Shown here in pieces: positions 41,573-50,566 of a stretch of 57,072 bases of DNA. Both the position numbers and the translations under genes were made by a program. Position 1 is the first letter of the stretch. Every line of letters starts with the position of its first letter. The DNA is taken from NCBI GenBank assembly GCA_964651395.1, contig CAZYXZ010000009.1, positions 1 to 57,072 on the forward strand, in the 5' to 3' direction. Below the pieces are notes generated by a model, which had not been told where the DNA came from, did no database searches, and saw only the letters and a program-made list of their open reading frames with translations. Origin of the DNA: CAZYXZ01 sp964651395 (GTDB taxonomy: Bacteria > Actinomycetota > Actinomycetes > BP-191).

Positions 41573-41995
41573 TCATTTTGGACTCGACGAACGCTGAGTC
41601 CATGCCGAAACGATTCGCTCGGCGGCAACGTGGTGGGCTTCGCATTCCCAAACCCAGATCACTAACCAGCCCGCCTGCTCCAGACTGCGCTTCTGGCGTT
41701 CGTCCCTGGCGACGTTTCCGGCGAGCTTCTCCGCCCACCATCCGGCATTGGACTTAGGGAGGGTCCCGTGCGTCGGACAGCTGTGCCAGAAGTGCCCCAT
41801 CACGAAGACCGCAATCCGCGCTCGCGTCATCACGATGTCCGGTTTAGCGCCGGCAACAGGCTGGTGCAGGCGATATCTCAGCCCTGCGGCATGTAATGCC
41901 CGTCGGAGTCGCACCTCTGGGAGCGTGTTAGCTCTAGCCTGAGCACTCATCTGCCGGCGGATTGCATCAGAAGTGGCGGGAGGTCGTGCGTTCAT
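41573..41995 (-). CDS. vsr: Very-short-patch repair endonuclease
   Basis: 140 residues. It nicks 5' of the T in T:G mismatches that arise from deaminated 5-methylcytosine. YRLHQPVAGAKPDIVMTRAR contains the catalytic Asp53. The usual HGCFWH reads MGHFWH (residues 66-71), so His68 replaces a zinc-ligand Cys. The following CPTHGTLPKSN and WWAEKLAGNVARD are conserved. It is convergent with the methyltransferase (8 bp between stops) and divergent from the MORC-like gene (18 bp between starts). Confidence 0.9.
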   Translation of the reverse strand: MNARPPATSDAIRRQMSAQARANTLPEVRLRRALHAAGLRYRLHQPVAGAKPDIVMTRARIAVFVMGHFWHSCPTHGTLPKSNAGWWAEKLAGNVARDERQKRSLEQAGWLVIWVWECEAHHVAAERIVSAWTQRSSSPK

Positions 41996-42013
41996 GCTGA
42001 GGATCGAATCGAC

Positions 42014-43351
42014 GTGAGTCCTTCTCCGATTCGGCGCGAGTCGTCAATCCCGAGCGCCGCGCGACTGCTCTCGAGCCTTCGCGATCTCGGATACGAATTT
42101 GTGAACGCTGTTGCCGACCTCATCGACAACAGCATCGCAGCCGGCGCCGGCCGGGTCGACGTCACCATCCACTTCGATGGCGCGGATTCATGGGTGCGGA
42201 TTGCCGACGACGGACAGGGCATGAGTGGCGCCGCAATGAGCGAAGCCATGCGGCTTGGCAGCAGCAGGGACTACGCGGAAGATGATCTTGGCAAGTTCGG
42301 CCTTGGACTCAAGACCGCGAGCCTCTCGCAGTGCCGAAGCGTCACGGTTGCCAGCAGGACCAACAAGGCCCGGCGACAGATCGAATGTCGGCAGTTGGAC
42401 CTCGACGACGTTATCCGTCGCGACAAGTGGGAGATCATCGTCCCGGCATCAGTGGATCGGCCAAGCGAGGTCGTCGACCCACTGTCAGATGGCCCAGGCA
42501 CGGTGGTCTTGTGGCACAGCCTCGACCGGGTGCTCAGCCGTCGCGACCCCTTCGGGGGTTGGGCCGAGCGGTACCTCCTGGCTCTCGCGGAGCGACTCGA
42601 CCTCCACTTGGGCATGGTGTTCGGTCGCTTCCTCAGCGGGAAGGCCCGGCGCAGACGTCGACTGTCGATATATATCAACGGCACGAAGGTTGAAGCTTGG
42701 GACCCCTTCTGCGTTGACGAGCGAACCGAGCAACTGCCTGAGAGGGACCTCATCGTCGGCCGCAGCGTGGTCAAGTACAGGCCGTTCGTCCTTCCGCCAC
42801 AGCGGGACTTCAGTAGCGACGAAGCCTGGCGCCGCGCCAGCGGACCACTCCAGTGGAACCGGCAGCAGGGCTTCTACATCTACCGAGGCGACCGGATGAT
42901 CCAGTCTGGTGGCTGGTCATGGTTGCGTGGCCAGGATGAGCACATCAAACTCGCGCGCGCGGCTCTCGAATTCTGGCCGGATCTAGACGAAGAATTCGAG
43001 ATCAACATCTCCAAGATGCGCGTCAAGCTCCCCGATGATCTGCGCGAACAACTGAAGCCACTCGTATCGTTCCTGACCAAGCGTGCCGAGGACCGCTATC
43101 GCGTGAGCGCCCGAAGCGATCGGCGTCCTGAGTCGGGACGGCCCGCAGCACCCACCTCGGCCAGTGGCCGTCGCTCATCGTCAGCGGAGGGCAACGTTCC
43201 AGCGGGAGGACCTGTGGCCCGCACTCGACGGTCGGTCGGACCGACGCTCGAACACGTGGCGGCGGAGGTAGGGGCGTCAGACGCCCTCACCAAGATTCGC
43301 ATGAGACTGCGCGCGACAGAACCGGAGATCGCCCGTGACATCGGTTGGTGA
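42014..43351 (+). CDS. MORC/MutL-like GHKL ATPase of a restriction-type cluster
   Basis: 445 residues from GTG 42014. ATP-binding motifs: ADLIDNSIAAGA (Asp35 at the usual catalytic Glu position, Asn39), WVRIADDGQGM (65-70) and LGKFGLGLKTAS (92-103). A second domain includes RDFSSDEAWRRA and GFYIYRGDRMIQSGGW, a transducer-like S5 region. The last 100 residues are low-complexity and basic. Bacterial MORC-like ATPases occur beside methyltransferase, Vsr, Z1 and nuclease genes, where they are thought to move or clamp DNA. The 3' end overlaps the Z1 gene by 17 bp. Confidence 0.85.
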   Translation: MSPSPIRRESSIPSAARLLSSLRDLGYEFVNAVADLIDNSIAAGAGRVDVTIHFDGADSWVRIADDGQGMSGAAMSEAMRLGSSRDYAEDDLGKFGLGLKTASLSQCRSVTVASRTNKARRQIECRQLDLDDVIRRDKWEIIVPASVDRPSEVVDPLSDGPGTVVLWHSLDRVLSRRDPFGGWAERYLLALAERLDLHLGMVFGRFLSGKARRRRRLSIYINGTKVEAWDPFCVDERTEQLPERDLIVGRSVVKYRPFVLPPQRDFSSDEAWRRASGPLQWNRQQGFYIYRGDRMIQSGGWSWLRGQDEHIKLARAALEFWPDLDEEFEINISKMRVKLPDDLREQLKPLVSFLTKRAEDRYRVSARSDRRPESGRPAAPTSASGRRSSSAEGNVPAGGPVARTRRSVGPTLEHVAAEVGASDALTKIRMRLRATEPEIARDIGW

Positions 43352-46064
43352 TGACGCGCGGAGCCCGGTCGATGCGTACCTCCGAGCCGTCAGAGGCGGC
43401 CTTGCGGGTGGACTCTCCTTCGCGGATGCACTCGAGATGGTTCCTCCGGAGTACCGCGACGTAGTCCAGGGGAGGTGGCTCGCTGACCGAGTCACGGTCG
43501 AGCCCGTCGCTGTGCTTTCGCGAGGAGGACCACGACCCTGGTTCGCGGAGTGGGACCCAGCGGACGGCTATCACTGGCCGCGGCTTCGAGAGTTCCTGCT
43601 GCTTCAGAGAAACCGAAGCGAAAGTGTCATCGAGTCTCTCGACCAGAGCACAGACAAGATTCTGTCGATGCTCGAGGACGCGCGAACGGGAGGCCCCGAA
43701 GCCTTTCAGGTGCGCGGTCTCGTGGTTGGTTATGTTCAATCAGGCAAGACCGCGAACTTCAGTGCCCTGGCCGCCAAGGGAGTAGATGCCGGGTACAGGA
43801 TCGTCATCGTCCTCTCGGGACTGCACAACAGCCTGAGGCGGCAGACCCAGCTGCGCTTGGAGGACGAACTCGGCCTAGTTCCGTCGCAGCCAGGGCGCCC
43901 GACGGTTGGCCTTGCAGAGGCAGGCCAGGAGATCGTCCGCATGACCGGGCCGGAGACGTGGGCCGACTTCCATCCCGGAACCGCCGACCCCAGCCTCCTT
44001 CAGGGCACGGTTCGACTCATCCTGGTCGTAAAGAAGAACGCCAGCGTGCTGCGTCGTCTCGTGAAGTGGCTTGAGGATCGTCAGCCGATCGCGCCGCCCG
44101 TCCTCGTAATCGACGACGAAGCTGACCAGGCCACGATCAACACCGGCGGGAATCGCGAACCCGAAGTGCCGCTCGAGGACTTGCTCGACCTTAGCGACGA
44201 GGACGTAGACGGCGGCACTAAGAGTGAGTCGGCGCAACGAGAAGAGACTGATCCGAGCGTCATTAACGGCCTGATCCGTCGCCTCCTGCTGCGGATGAAC
44301 CGGGCGGCGTACATCGGCTACACCGCAACGCCGTTTGCCAATGTCCTCATCGACCGCGACGCACTGGATCGAGAGGTCGGTGCCGATCTCTACCCAGCGG
44401 ATTTCATCGTCAGTCTGCCGATGCCTCCAGGATACGTAGGGACCGAGCGACTGTTCGGACGGTCTGCACTCGCCGGCGAAGAGGACGGTCTCCCGCCGTT
44501 GGACGTGATTCGCCGCGTTCCAGATCATGAGGCCGACCTGCTGAGTTCGGGCCGTCAAGCGCCTCCGATCGACGCGATCCCACCGTCCCTAGAAATGGCA
44601 CTGCTCGACTTCGTACTCGCAATGGCTGCGCGGGACACCCGTCTCGGCGGGATGCCCGCGACAAGCATGCTGATTCACGGAAGCCCTTACACCTACCAGC
44701 AGCTTGCGCTGGCCGATCAGGTGCGCGCATCTCTAGGCGTCCTGCGGCAACACTGGCGGTACGACCTGGCGACTTCTCGACCCCGATTCGTCGCGCGATG
44801 GGAGAGCGAGTTCCAGCCGCTGTGCGCGGCGATGGACCCTAGCCGGGCGTTGACGTTCGAAGAGATCGAGCCGGCGCTCAACCGCAACTTCCGCAACGAA
44901 CTGCCCGTGCTTGTTCTGAACACTCGCACCCAGGACGAGTTGGACTACGAGCGGCAGCCCGACATCCGAGCCGTCGTCGTCGGGGGCAACAAACTCTCGC
45001 GCGGGCTGACGATCGAGGGGCTCGTGGTCTCCTACTACGTCCGTCCGGCCATCTACTTCGACACGTTGCTGCAGATGGCGCGGTGGTTCGGCTATCGCGA
45101 AGACTACGTGGACCTCACGCGACTGTGGACAACTGACGAGCTAAGGACGCGTTTCCGGGACTTGGCGACCGCCGAGGAAGCGCTACGTCGCGAGATTCGG
45201 CTGTACGACGTGCTGGGCAAGACTCCTCGTGACTTTGCTCCGCGGATCATGGCGCACGCAACGATGCAGATCACTGCGCGCAACCGCATGGGCAGTGCGC
45301 GAGAGCTCAACGTGGACTACAACGGCTCGCTGATCCAGACGATCAACTTCCAGCTCCGACGGCGGGCATGGCTTGAAGGCAACCTCGCTGCTACACGCAC
45401 GTTTCTGAGCGGGATCGGTCCCCCGAATGCAGTCGCACAGGACGGCCTCCCCACTTGGGCAGAGGTCGACTGGCGAGCTGTGCTCAACTTCCTCGAGTCC
45501 TATCAGACGTATGCCGGTGCTTCGAAGGTCTCCAGCCAGCTTCTGCGTGAGTACATCCATGCCCAGGCATCGAAAGCACGCGAGCTGACGCGGTGGTGGG
45601 TCTCAGTGCGCGGACGTCAGAGTGTCGACCCCGTGCTGGGCAGCGAGAACCTCGCTATTCCGGATTGGAATGACGTCGCCTGCTTGAACCGAGCCCGTGA
45701 GCGCGACAGCGAGTTCAGCATCGGCACCTTGGTGAATCCCGTGAGCCGTGGAGCGACGGGTGGTGATGAGGAGGTGGGCATAGAGGCGGCCGCGGTCGCT
45801 CACGCTCGCGAGTACTCGGTCACTAACGACATCAGCTACGCGTTGTCCCTGCGTCGCCAGCGATCCCCGGACGAGGGATTGCTATTGATCTATCCCATCA
45901 GCAGGCACAGCCGACCGCTCCGGGGGGACGGTCACCCGCTGTTCGACAACCTCGAGCGGGACGGTGAGACGGTAATCGGTATTGCCATGGCGTTCCCGTT
46001 CTCCGACAGTGAAGCGACAGTTCGCTACGTCGTCGGCAGCGCAGGAGTGTCGGACAGCTCATGA
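43335..46064 (+). CDS. Z1-domain superfamily II-like ATPase
   Basis: 909 residues. Walker A GYVQSGKT (132-139), Walker B LVIDDEAD (258-264), motif III YTATPFAN (329-336) and a motif V/VI region with NKLSRGLTIEGL and YFDTLLQMARWFGYR, as in Z1 proteins. The domain is found in restriction-type gene clusters, coupling ATP hydrolysis to DNA handling. It overlaps the MORC-like gene by 17 bp and the PD-(D/E)XK gene by 4 bp, so the three are one translational unit. Confidence 0.88.
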   Translation: MTSVGDDARSPVDAYLRAVRGGLAGGLSFADALEMVPPEYRDVVQGRWLADRVTVEPVAVLSRGGPRPWFAEWDPADGYHWPRLREFLLLQRNRSESVIESLDQSTDKILSMLEDARTGGPEAFQVRGLVVGYVQSGKTANFSALAAKGVDAGYRIVIVLSGLHNSLRRQTQLRLEDELGLVPSQPGRPTVGLAEAGQEIVRMTGPETWADFHPGTADPSLLQGTVRLILVVKKNASVLRRLVKWLEDRQPIAPPVLVIDDEADQATINTGGNREPEVPLEDLLDLSDEDVDGGTKSESAQREETDPSVINGLIRRLLLRMNRAAYIGYTATPFANVLIDRDALDREVGADLYPADFIVSLPMPPGYVGTERLFGRSALAGEEDGLPPLDVIRRVPDHEADLLSSGRQAPPIDAIPPSLEMALLDFVLAMAARDTRLGGMPATSMLIHGSPYTYQQLALADQVRASLGVLRQHWRYDLATSRPRFVARWESEFQPLCAAMDPSRALTFEEIEPALNRNFRNELPVLVLNTRTQDELDYERQPDIRAVVVGGNKLSRGLTIEGLVVSYYVRPAIYFDTLLQMARWFGYREDYVDLTRLWTTDELRTRFRDLATAEEALRREIRLYDVLGKTPRDFAPRIMAHATMQITARNRMGSARELNVDYNGSLIQTINFQLRRRAWLEGNLAATRTFLSGIGPPNAVAQDGLPTWAEVDWRAVLNFLESYQTYAGASKVSSQLLREYIHAQASKARELTRWWVSVRGRQSVDPVLGSENLAIPDWNDVACLNRARERDSEFSIGTLVNPVSRGATGGDEEVGIEAAAVAHAREYSVTNDISYALSLRRQRSPDEGLLLIYPISRHSRPLRGDGHPLFDNLERDGETVIGIAMAFPFSDSEATVRYVVGSAGVSDSS

Positions 46065-47074
46065 CTAGCACTGCGGACGAGCTGCAGTCTCGTTGGTCTG
46101 CGCTGCCACGCCCAGCGGGCGTGCTTCTGGAAGCCGAGCGAGTTGCGTCCTGGGTGGGTGGCGACATCCTCGCCGCCCTTGATGCAGATGGACGACGTCA
46201 CCTGCTGGTCGCAATCGCGGATGAAGCCGACCAGGTGCGTGATCCACGGCCGGTGCGAGGGCTCACCTTGAGCCGACGACACATGCGGGCCGCCGGACTC
46301 GAAGGACTCTGGCTCGACCTTGCTCTCGAGGACGTGGACGCCGAGCCGGCGTTCACTGCCATATGCGCCGCGGTAGTGGACGCACTCGCGCTTGCGACGG
46401 CTCCTGACGCTCGCACCACGGTCCACACCCTCGAAAGGTGGCGTCGATTCTGGGCGCAGTCGGGCGAGGGCCTCAGCCGCGAACGTCAACTTGGCCTCAT
46501 CGGAGAATTGTGGTTGCTGCTCGAGTGGGTACCGATGCTGACCGTGTCGGCGCTCGATGCATGGCAAGGACCGCTGGGCGGGCGGCATGACTTTGTGACC
46601 TCGACCGTATCCGTCGAGGTGAAGACCACTGGGGGCGCACGCGGCCCGGCACTGCACCGAGTCGTGAGCCTCGACCAGCTGGATGAACCTCTAGCTGGTG
46701 ACCTCTTCCTATTCGCCTTGCGGGTCGCGGGAGACCCGCTAGGAGATGTGAGCCTGGATTCATTGATCGACCGGGCGCGGTCTGCGGCCAAGACCGCCGG
46801 CGAGACAACCCAGGCACTTCTTGATGCCCGACTCGGAGCAATCGGATGGACGGTGGCCGATGCCGGCAGGTACACGACGTCGTACCGGCTAGTTCGTCAA
46901 GGCCTCTACCGAGTCGACGCGGCATTTCCACGTCTGACGAGGGCGTCTCTTGCCATGCCACTTCCTAGTGCAATCACCGACCTCAGCTACACGATCGACC
47001 TAGCCGGTCTTGACGAATGGCTTGTAGCGGACGCCCCACATCCCGACGGACCAATCGCCACTCTTGTGGGCTAG
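46061..47074 (+). CDS. PD-(D/E)XK-motif protein (DUF4420-like)
   Basis: 337 residues. The nuclease core shows Glu149 in LIGELWLLLEW, Asp177 in GGRHDFVTS and Glu186-x-Lys188 in VSVEVKTTG, a full PD-(D/E)XK set. The regions on both sides (RPVRGLTLSRRHM; LFLFALRVAGD) match the family linked to Z1 genes. It is the likely nuclease of the cluster. The stop is 15 bp from the convergent Mrr gene. Confidence 0.85.
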   Translation: MTSTADELQSRWSALPRPAGVLLEAERVASWVGGDILAALDADGRRHLLVAIADEADQVRDPRPVRGLTLSRRHMRAAGLEGLWLDLALEDVDAEPAFTAICAAVVDALALATAPDARTTVHTLERWRRFWAQSGEGLSRERQLGLIGELWLLLEWVPMLTVSALDAWQGPLGGRHDFVTSTVSVEVKTTGGARGPALHRVVSLDQLDEPLAGDLFLFALRVAGDPLGDVSLDSLIDRARSAAKTAGETTQALLDARLGAIGWTVADAGRYTTSYRLVRQGLYRVDAAFPRLTRASLAMPLPSAITDLSYTIDLAGLDEWLVADAPHPDGPIATLVG

Positions 47075-47089
47075 GCGAACTCCGCCGAA

Positions 47090-47950
47090 TCACCATGTCT
47101 CCGAATTTTTCTCCTCGAAGAAGTCTGCATCGACTCTGACGTGCTCCACCGCTTGGGTTGTCGTTTGCACTCCTAGCCCGAACTCCTTCAACAGGTCAGC
47201 GAGCCTCGTGCCGTCGATGAGATCGACCGGGGTCGCCCCCTCACGCGTCGCCTCGCGCTGGGCATCCGCGGTAAAGGACCCAGTCGTGATCAGCAAGCCC
47301 TTGTCGCCGCGCCCGGCCATCGCACCCCTAAAGTCCCTAACTTGGGCGGCCCGCACGGACCCCTTATAGCGCTTGCACTGGAAGAAGACGGGAAAACTGA
47401 TCAAGGACACTCGATAGACACCTACGCCGTCGATGCCACCGTCGCCGGATCGTCCCGTGACGTTGACATTCGAGAAGCCCGCCTCGAGCAACAGCCGTCG
47501 AGCCAGCCGTTCAAACCCCCCAGGTGAAAGCCGCAATAGGTGGCCCAGGACCTCCGTGGGCCAGGTGACCTCTTCCGGAGGCGTCGGCTCAGCTCGTTGC
47601 CCCTTCGACTTCGCGGCGTACGCCGCTCGCCACCGGCGCAGCAATCGCTCCGTGGATTCTTGATCGAGAGTCTGACCGAGCTCGGTAACTGACCAGATTC
47701 CGCGAGCACTGTTCTCTAGTGCACCGATGTTCTTGAGGTATGTGCGAGCCCAGGCCAGGCGGTAGGTAATCTCTGTCATTCCTGACGAGCCATGCGTCAC
47801 GGCCTGCTGCGCCTCCGTGAAAGCCAGCTGTGACGAAACAGCCTCGGCGATGTCGTCGTTCGTGGCCGAACCGCCGAGCGAGCGAACGGCGAAGAGGGTG
47901 GGCCATGCGAAGGTTTGGGCGTCCGGAACACCCGTCTTGTCTCGTGCCAC
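47090..47950 (-). CDS. mrr: Mrr-like modification-dependent restriction endonuclease
   Basis: 286 residues from GTG 47950. An N-terminal winged helix (about 14-95, FAWPTLFAVRSLGG to IWSVTELGQ) is followed by the Mrr catalytic domain: FERLARRLLLEAGF, GDGGIDGVG with Asp174, and FFQCKRYKG with Gln191-x-Lys193. LLITTGSFTADA and LIDGTRLADLL are family ends. Mrr proteins cut DNA with foreign methylation. It is convergent with the cluster and could be its own system. Confidence 0.9.
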   Translation of the reverse strand: MARDKTGVPDAQTFAWPTLFAVRSLGGSATNDDIAEAVSSQLAFTEAQQAVTHGSSGMTEITYRLAWARTYLKNIGALENSARGIWSVTELGQTLDQESTERLLRRWRAAYAAKSKGQRAEPTPPEEVTWPTEVLGHLLRLSPGGFERLARRLLLEAGFSNVNVTGRSGDGGIDGVGVYRVSLISFPVFFQCKRYKGSVRAAQVRDFRGAMAGRGDKGLLITTGSFTADAQREATREGATPVDLIDGTRLADLLKEFGLGVQTTTQAVEHVRVDADFFEEKNSETW

Positions 47951-48061
47951 GAAACCAAGCTTGCCAGGTGTCGCCGTGCATTTGCAGGCGGGAGGAGTCC
48001 TTAATGGCAAGTCTGCTCCGCGTACGTCCGTCGCAGACTGCGGGACCCCCTGCCGGTCCGT

Positions 48062-48388
48062 GCTCAGCCGCCGTGAAGATGCCGAACTCGGCGGGCTTGT
48101 CGTAGGGCAGGTAGTCGAGCGCGAGGCGACGGAAGATGTAGTCCATCACCGACTGCGCCATCCGCAGGTCCGGGTCGTCGGTCATGCCGGCCGGGTCGAA
48201 GCGCATGTTCGTGAACTTCGACACGAACGCCTCGAGCGGCACGCCGTACTGGAGGCCGATCGAGATCGAGATCGAGAACGCGTCCATCACGCCGGCCAGG
48301 GTCGAGCCCTGCTTGCTCATCATGATGAAGACCTCGCCAAGCGCCCGTCGTCGTGCGAGCCGGCCGTGACGTATCCCTCCGCGCCGCC
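48062..48388 (-). pseudogene. Displaced 3' fragment of nrdJ
   Basis: 327 bp match 55476-55802 in the intact nrdJ at roughly 95 percent in the first 272 bases, in the same orientation. It encodes the MSKQGSTLAGVMDAFSISIS region and the LRMAQSVMDYIFRRLALDY part. A one-base deletion near 48340 (CTCGCCAAGCGCCC against CTCGCCGAGGCGGCC) breaks the frame, and there is no start, stop or zinc tail. The 47951-48061 and 48389-48430 flanks hold no gene. Confidence 0.9.
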
Positions 48389-48430
48389 GAGCCACTTGGA
48401 CTGGCCAGGGGCGGTGAACCCAGCTGAGTG

Positions 48431-49411
48431 CTATCCGAGTCCGTGTGCCTTGCAGTAGCCGATAACGGCGTTGTCGAGCACCTTTGTCTTGCTCGTCCTC
48501 CATCCCTGTCCGACGTACTGCTGGGGTCGGACCGCTAGGGCAACCCTTCGGAATTGTCTGTAAGCATCGGTGAAAATCCGCTCCTGTTGATACTGAGGCG
48601 CTAGAGCAGACCAACCGAAAAACCGGCCAGTCCAGGCCCGGTCCATCGGAACGACGAGGTCGGGGAGAAGGTGATGGAGCGTCTTGGTCCCAGCCACGAT
48701 CTTGGCCTTGTTGTCCACGACGGCCAGTCGACTCACTAGTCCCCACAGCCTGGACGTCACCTCCGCCTCGTCCAGACCGACATCGTCGATGTTTAGCCCG
48801 TCGAGCGCGTCGATCTCGAGCGTCTCCGCTTGGAGTGCCTTGAGAAGCGCGGGACCGTCGGCGAGACGTGACCCGCGAATCCCAATCCCCCACGCTCGTA
48901 GAGTCGCCCTCAAGAGCCTCCGGAAGTCGTCGTCTTGAATGGCGGCCGTCGCACTGCCGAGCAGGCGCACGCGGTGCACGGTGTCGCGGTGATGTTCGTA
49001 CTGCCCGAGGCGTTGGAAAGGCACTTGGTGGTCGTAGACCGCCAGGTATTCCTCGAAGCCCGCGATGAGTTCGGCCACGCGCGATTCGACGTGTGAATGA
49101 GCCCGACCCCGAGATTGGGTGGTCCGTGTGCTCGTTGACACGGGCGCGGTGTGCGACGCCGACTCTGCTTGGAGCCGGTACCGCCCGTGCGCGACCCGAG
49201 TTAACGGCTTCCCACATGGACTAGATGGTCCTTTGCCGGCATTCGATGTCATGCCCTGAACGACGGGCTGGATCGATGAGCGGCCGCGTTTCGAATCCTG
49301 AGACTGAACGAGGGCAATCAGATCGCCCAGGGAGAACTCGTGGCTGCCACCGCCGGACAGCTGCGCTGCAGCGTTCAGAACCAGCCGCCAGGTTGGTTGG
49401 TCACTCGTCAT
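48431..49411 (-). CDS. Uncharacterised protein with N-terminal winged-helix-like module
   Basis: 326 residues from ATG 49411 (MTSDQPTWRLVLNAAAQLSG). Residues 1-75 (EFSLGDLIALVQSQDSKRGR to VAHGRYRL) resemble the short module (DUF7669-like) of restriction-associated proteins, probably a winged helix. The C-terminal domain has LAVVDNKAKIVAGTKTLHHL and DRAWTGRFFGW, shared with unknown actinobacterial proteins. Lying at the edge of the nrdJ-flanked segment, it may be DNA-binding. Catalytic residues are not seen. Confidence 0.65.
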   Translation of the reverse strand: MTSDQPTWRLVLNAAAQLSGGGSHEFSLGDLIALVQSQDSKRGRSSIQPVVQGMTSNAGKGPSSPCGKPLTRVAHGRYRLQAESASHTAPVSTSTRTTQSRGRAHSHVESRVAELIAGFEEYLAVYDHQVPFQRLGQYEHHRDTVHRVRLLGSATAAIQDDDFRRLLRATLRAWGIGIRGSRLADGPALLKALQAETLEIDALDGLNIDDVGLDEAEVTSRLWGLVSRLAVVDNKAKIVAGTKTLHHLLPDLVVPMDRAWTGRFFGWSALAPQYQQERIFTDAYRQFRRVALAVRPQQYVGQGWRTSKTKVLDNAVIGYCKAHGLG

Positions 49412-49616
49412 CGGGACAGTGTCGAGCCCACTCGCGGGCAGCGCCACGCCCACCCGCCGGACGCTAAGCGGAGGGAATCGCGTGCCGACCCAGGGTCTCC
49501 TGGTTCACGCGTGGTGTGGGTGACAGATGCGGCGAAAGGGGTAGTTGGCGACGTTTCCGTCGAATCTTGGTCCGCCGGTGTAGAGGGGTGCGTTGGCCCG
49601 ACGAAGGGAGGCAGCT

Positions 49617-49784
49617 GTGTCCCAGCGCGACCGCAAGAAGATCGAGGGGCAGCAGAAGGCGATCGCCGAGCACCAGGCGAAGAAGGCTGCGTACGCGAAG
49701 GACTACGAGAAAGCATTCGCCGACAAGACGATCGCCAACGCGCAGCGTCACCTCGACAAGCTGCGCGACAAGAAGGGCCGATAG
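49617..49784 (+). CDS. Small highly charged protein
   Basis: 55 residues from GTG 49617 with AAGGGAGG upstream. Lys/Arg/Glu/Ala-rich and helical (QRDRKKIEGQQKAIAEHQAK). It is probably soluble and could bind nucleic acid. No family is known. Confidence 0.55.
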   Translation: MSQRDRKKIEGQQKAIAEHQAKKAAYAKDYEKAFADKTIANAQRHLDKLRDKKGR

Positions 49785-49864
49785 CCAGCAGTTACTCCTC
49801 CGGGCTGTAACCCACGGCGATTCCGGAGTGTCGAACCCGCCACAAGGAAGACGGGGGACACACC

Positions 49865-50566
49865 ATGAACGATCCGACAGTGGACGTTCTGACCACAGAG
49901 CAGCGCGACCGTGTGCGCTCAATTCTCGTTGGCGCAGGCCTAGCCGGGGACGGTCTCGAAGGTGAGCTCATGGATCTCGTCATGGGGTCCATCCGGGCTG
50001 CACCGCACGAGGGCAAGCCAGCCGCAAAGGTGGCTCTGGAACGCGCTATGACGGTGTGGCTCAGGTCGGCCGCGGGCCGTGAGCTGGTTCAGGCGCGGAT
50101 CAAACGCTTGATCTTCGACCGGACAGTCCGCGAGGACGCAGAACAGGTCGTGTGCACTCACATCATGATGAAGGCCGAGATGTTCTGCGCCGATGGCCGT
50201 CCATTCAACTCGTGGGCATACACGCTCATCAGTAATCAGCTTAGGAACTTCGGGCGGGCTGATGGCCGACGCAAGCATCGTGAGCAAATAGTCGAGAACT
50301 TCCTCGTCCACCTAACAATCCTCGGCGGCAATCGCGCAGCGGGATTCCAGGATCCCGCCCTCATCGCAGTTGCACATGATCTCTACACAAGGCTCCACAA
50401 GGAAAACCCAGCCCTGGTTGAAGGTCTGATGACCGGCTTTTCCATCCCTGAACTGTCCGACGCTATTGGTCGGTCGGAAACCACACTCAAGGAGGCCAGG
50501 CAGAGCCTGCGCAACTCCTTGAGTTGGTGGCGCCGACCGATCGAAGATCTGGGGGAGTCTGAATGA
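49865..50566 (+). CDS. Sigma-factor-like regulator
   Basis: 233 residues. Residues about 110-145 (FNSWAYTLISNQLRNFGRADGRRKHRE) resemble sigma region 2, and the C-terminal FSIPELSDAIGRSETTLKEARQSLRNSL a region 4 helix-turn-helix. The N-terminus (about 1-70) is unrelated. It is coupled to the membrane gene by a 4-bp overlap, a common layout for a sigma factor and its membrane partner. Whether it recognises the Ubl operon promoter is open. Confidence 0.65.
   Translation: MNDPTVDVLTTEQRDRVRSILVGAGLAGDGLEGELMDLVMGSIRAAPHEGKPAAKVALERAMTVWLRSAAGRELVQARIKRLIFDRTVREDAEQVVCTHIMMKAEMFCADGRPFNSWAYTLISNQLRNFGRADGRRKHREQIVENFLVHLTILGGNRAAGFQDPALIAVAHDLYTRLHKENPALVEGLMTGFSIPELSDAIGRSETTLKEARQSLRNSLSWWRRPIEDLGESE

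Noticed and set aside
47589..49217. 542-aa minus-strand ORF containing the nrdJ-like segment
   Set aside because: It joins shadows of neighbouring genes to the nrdJ fragment; the fragment itself has a frameshift and no start.
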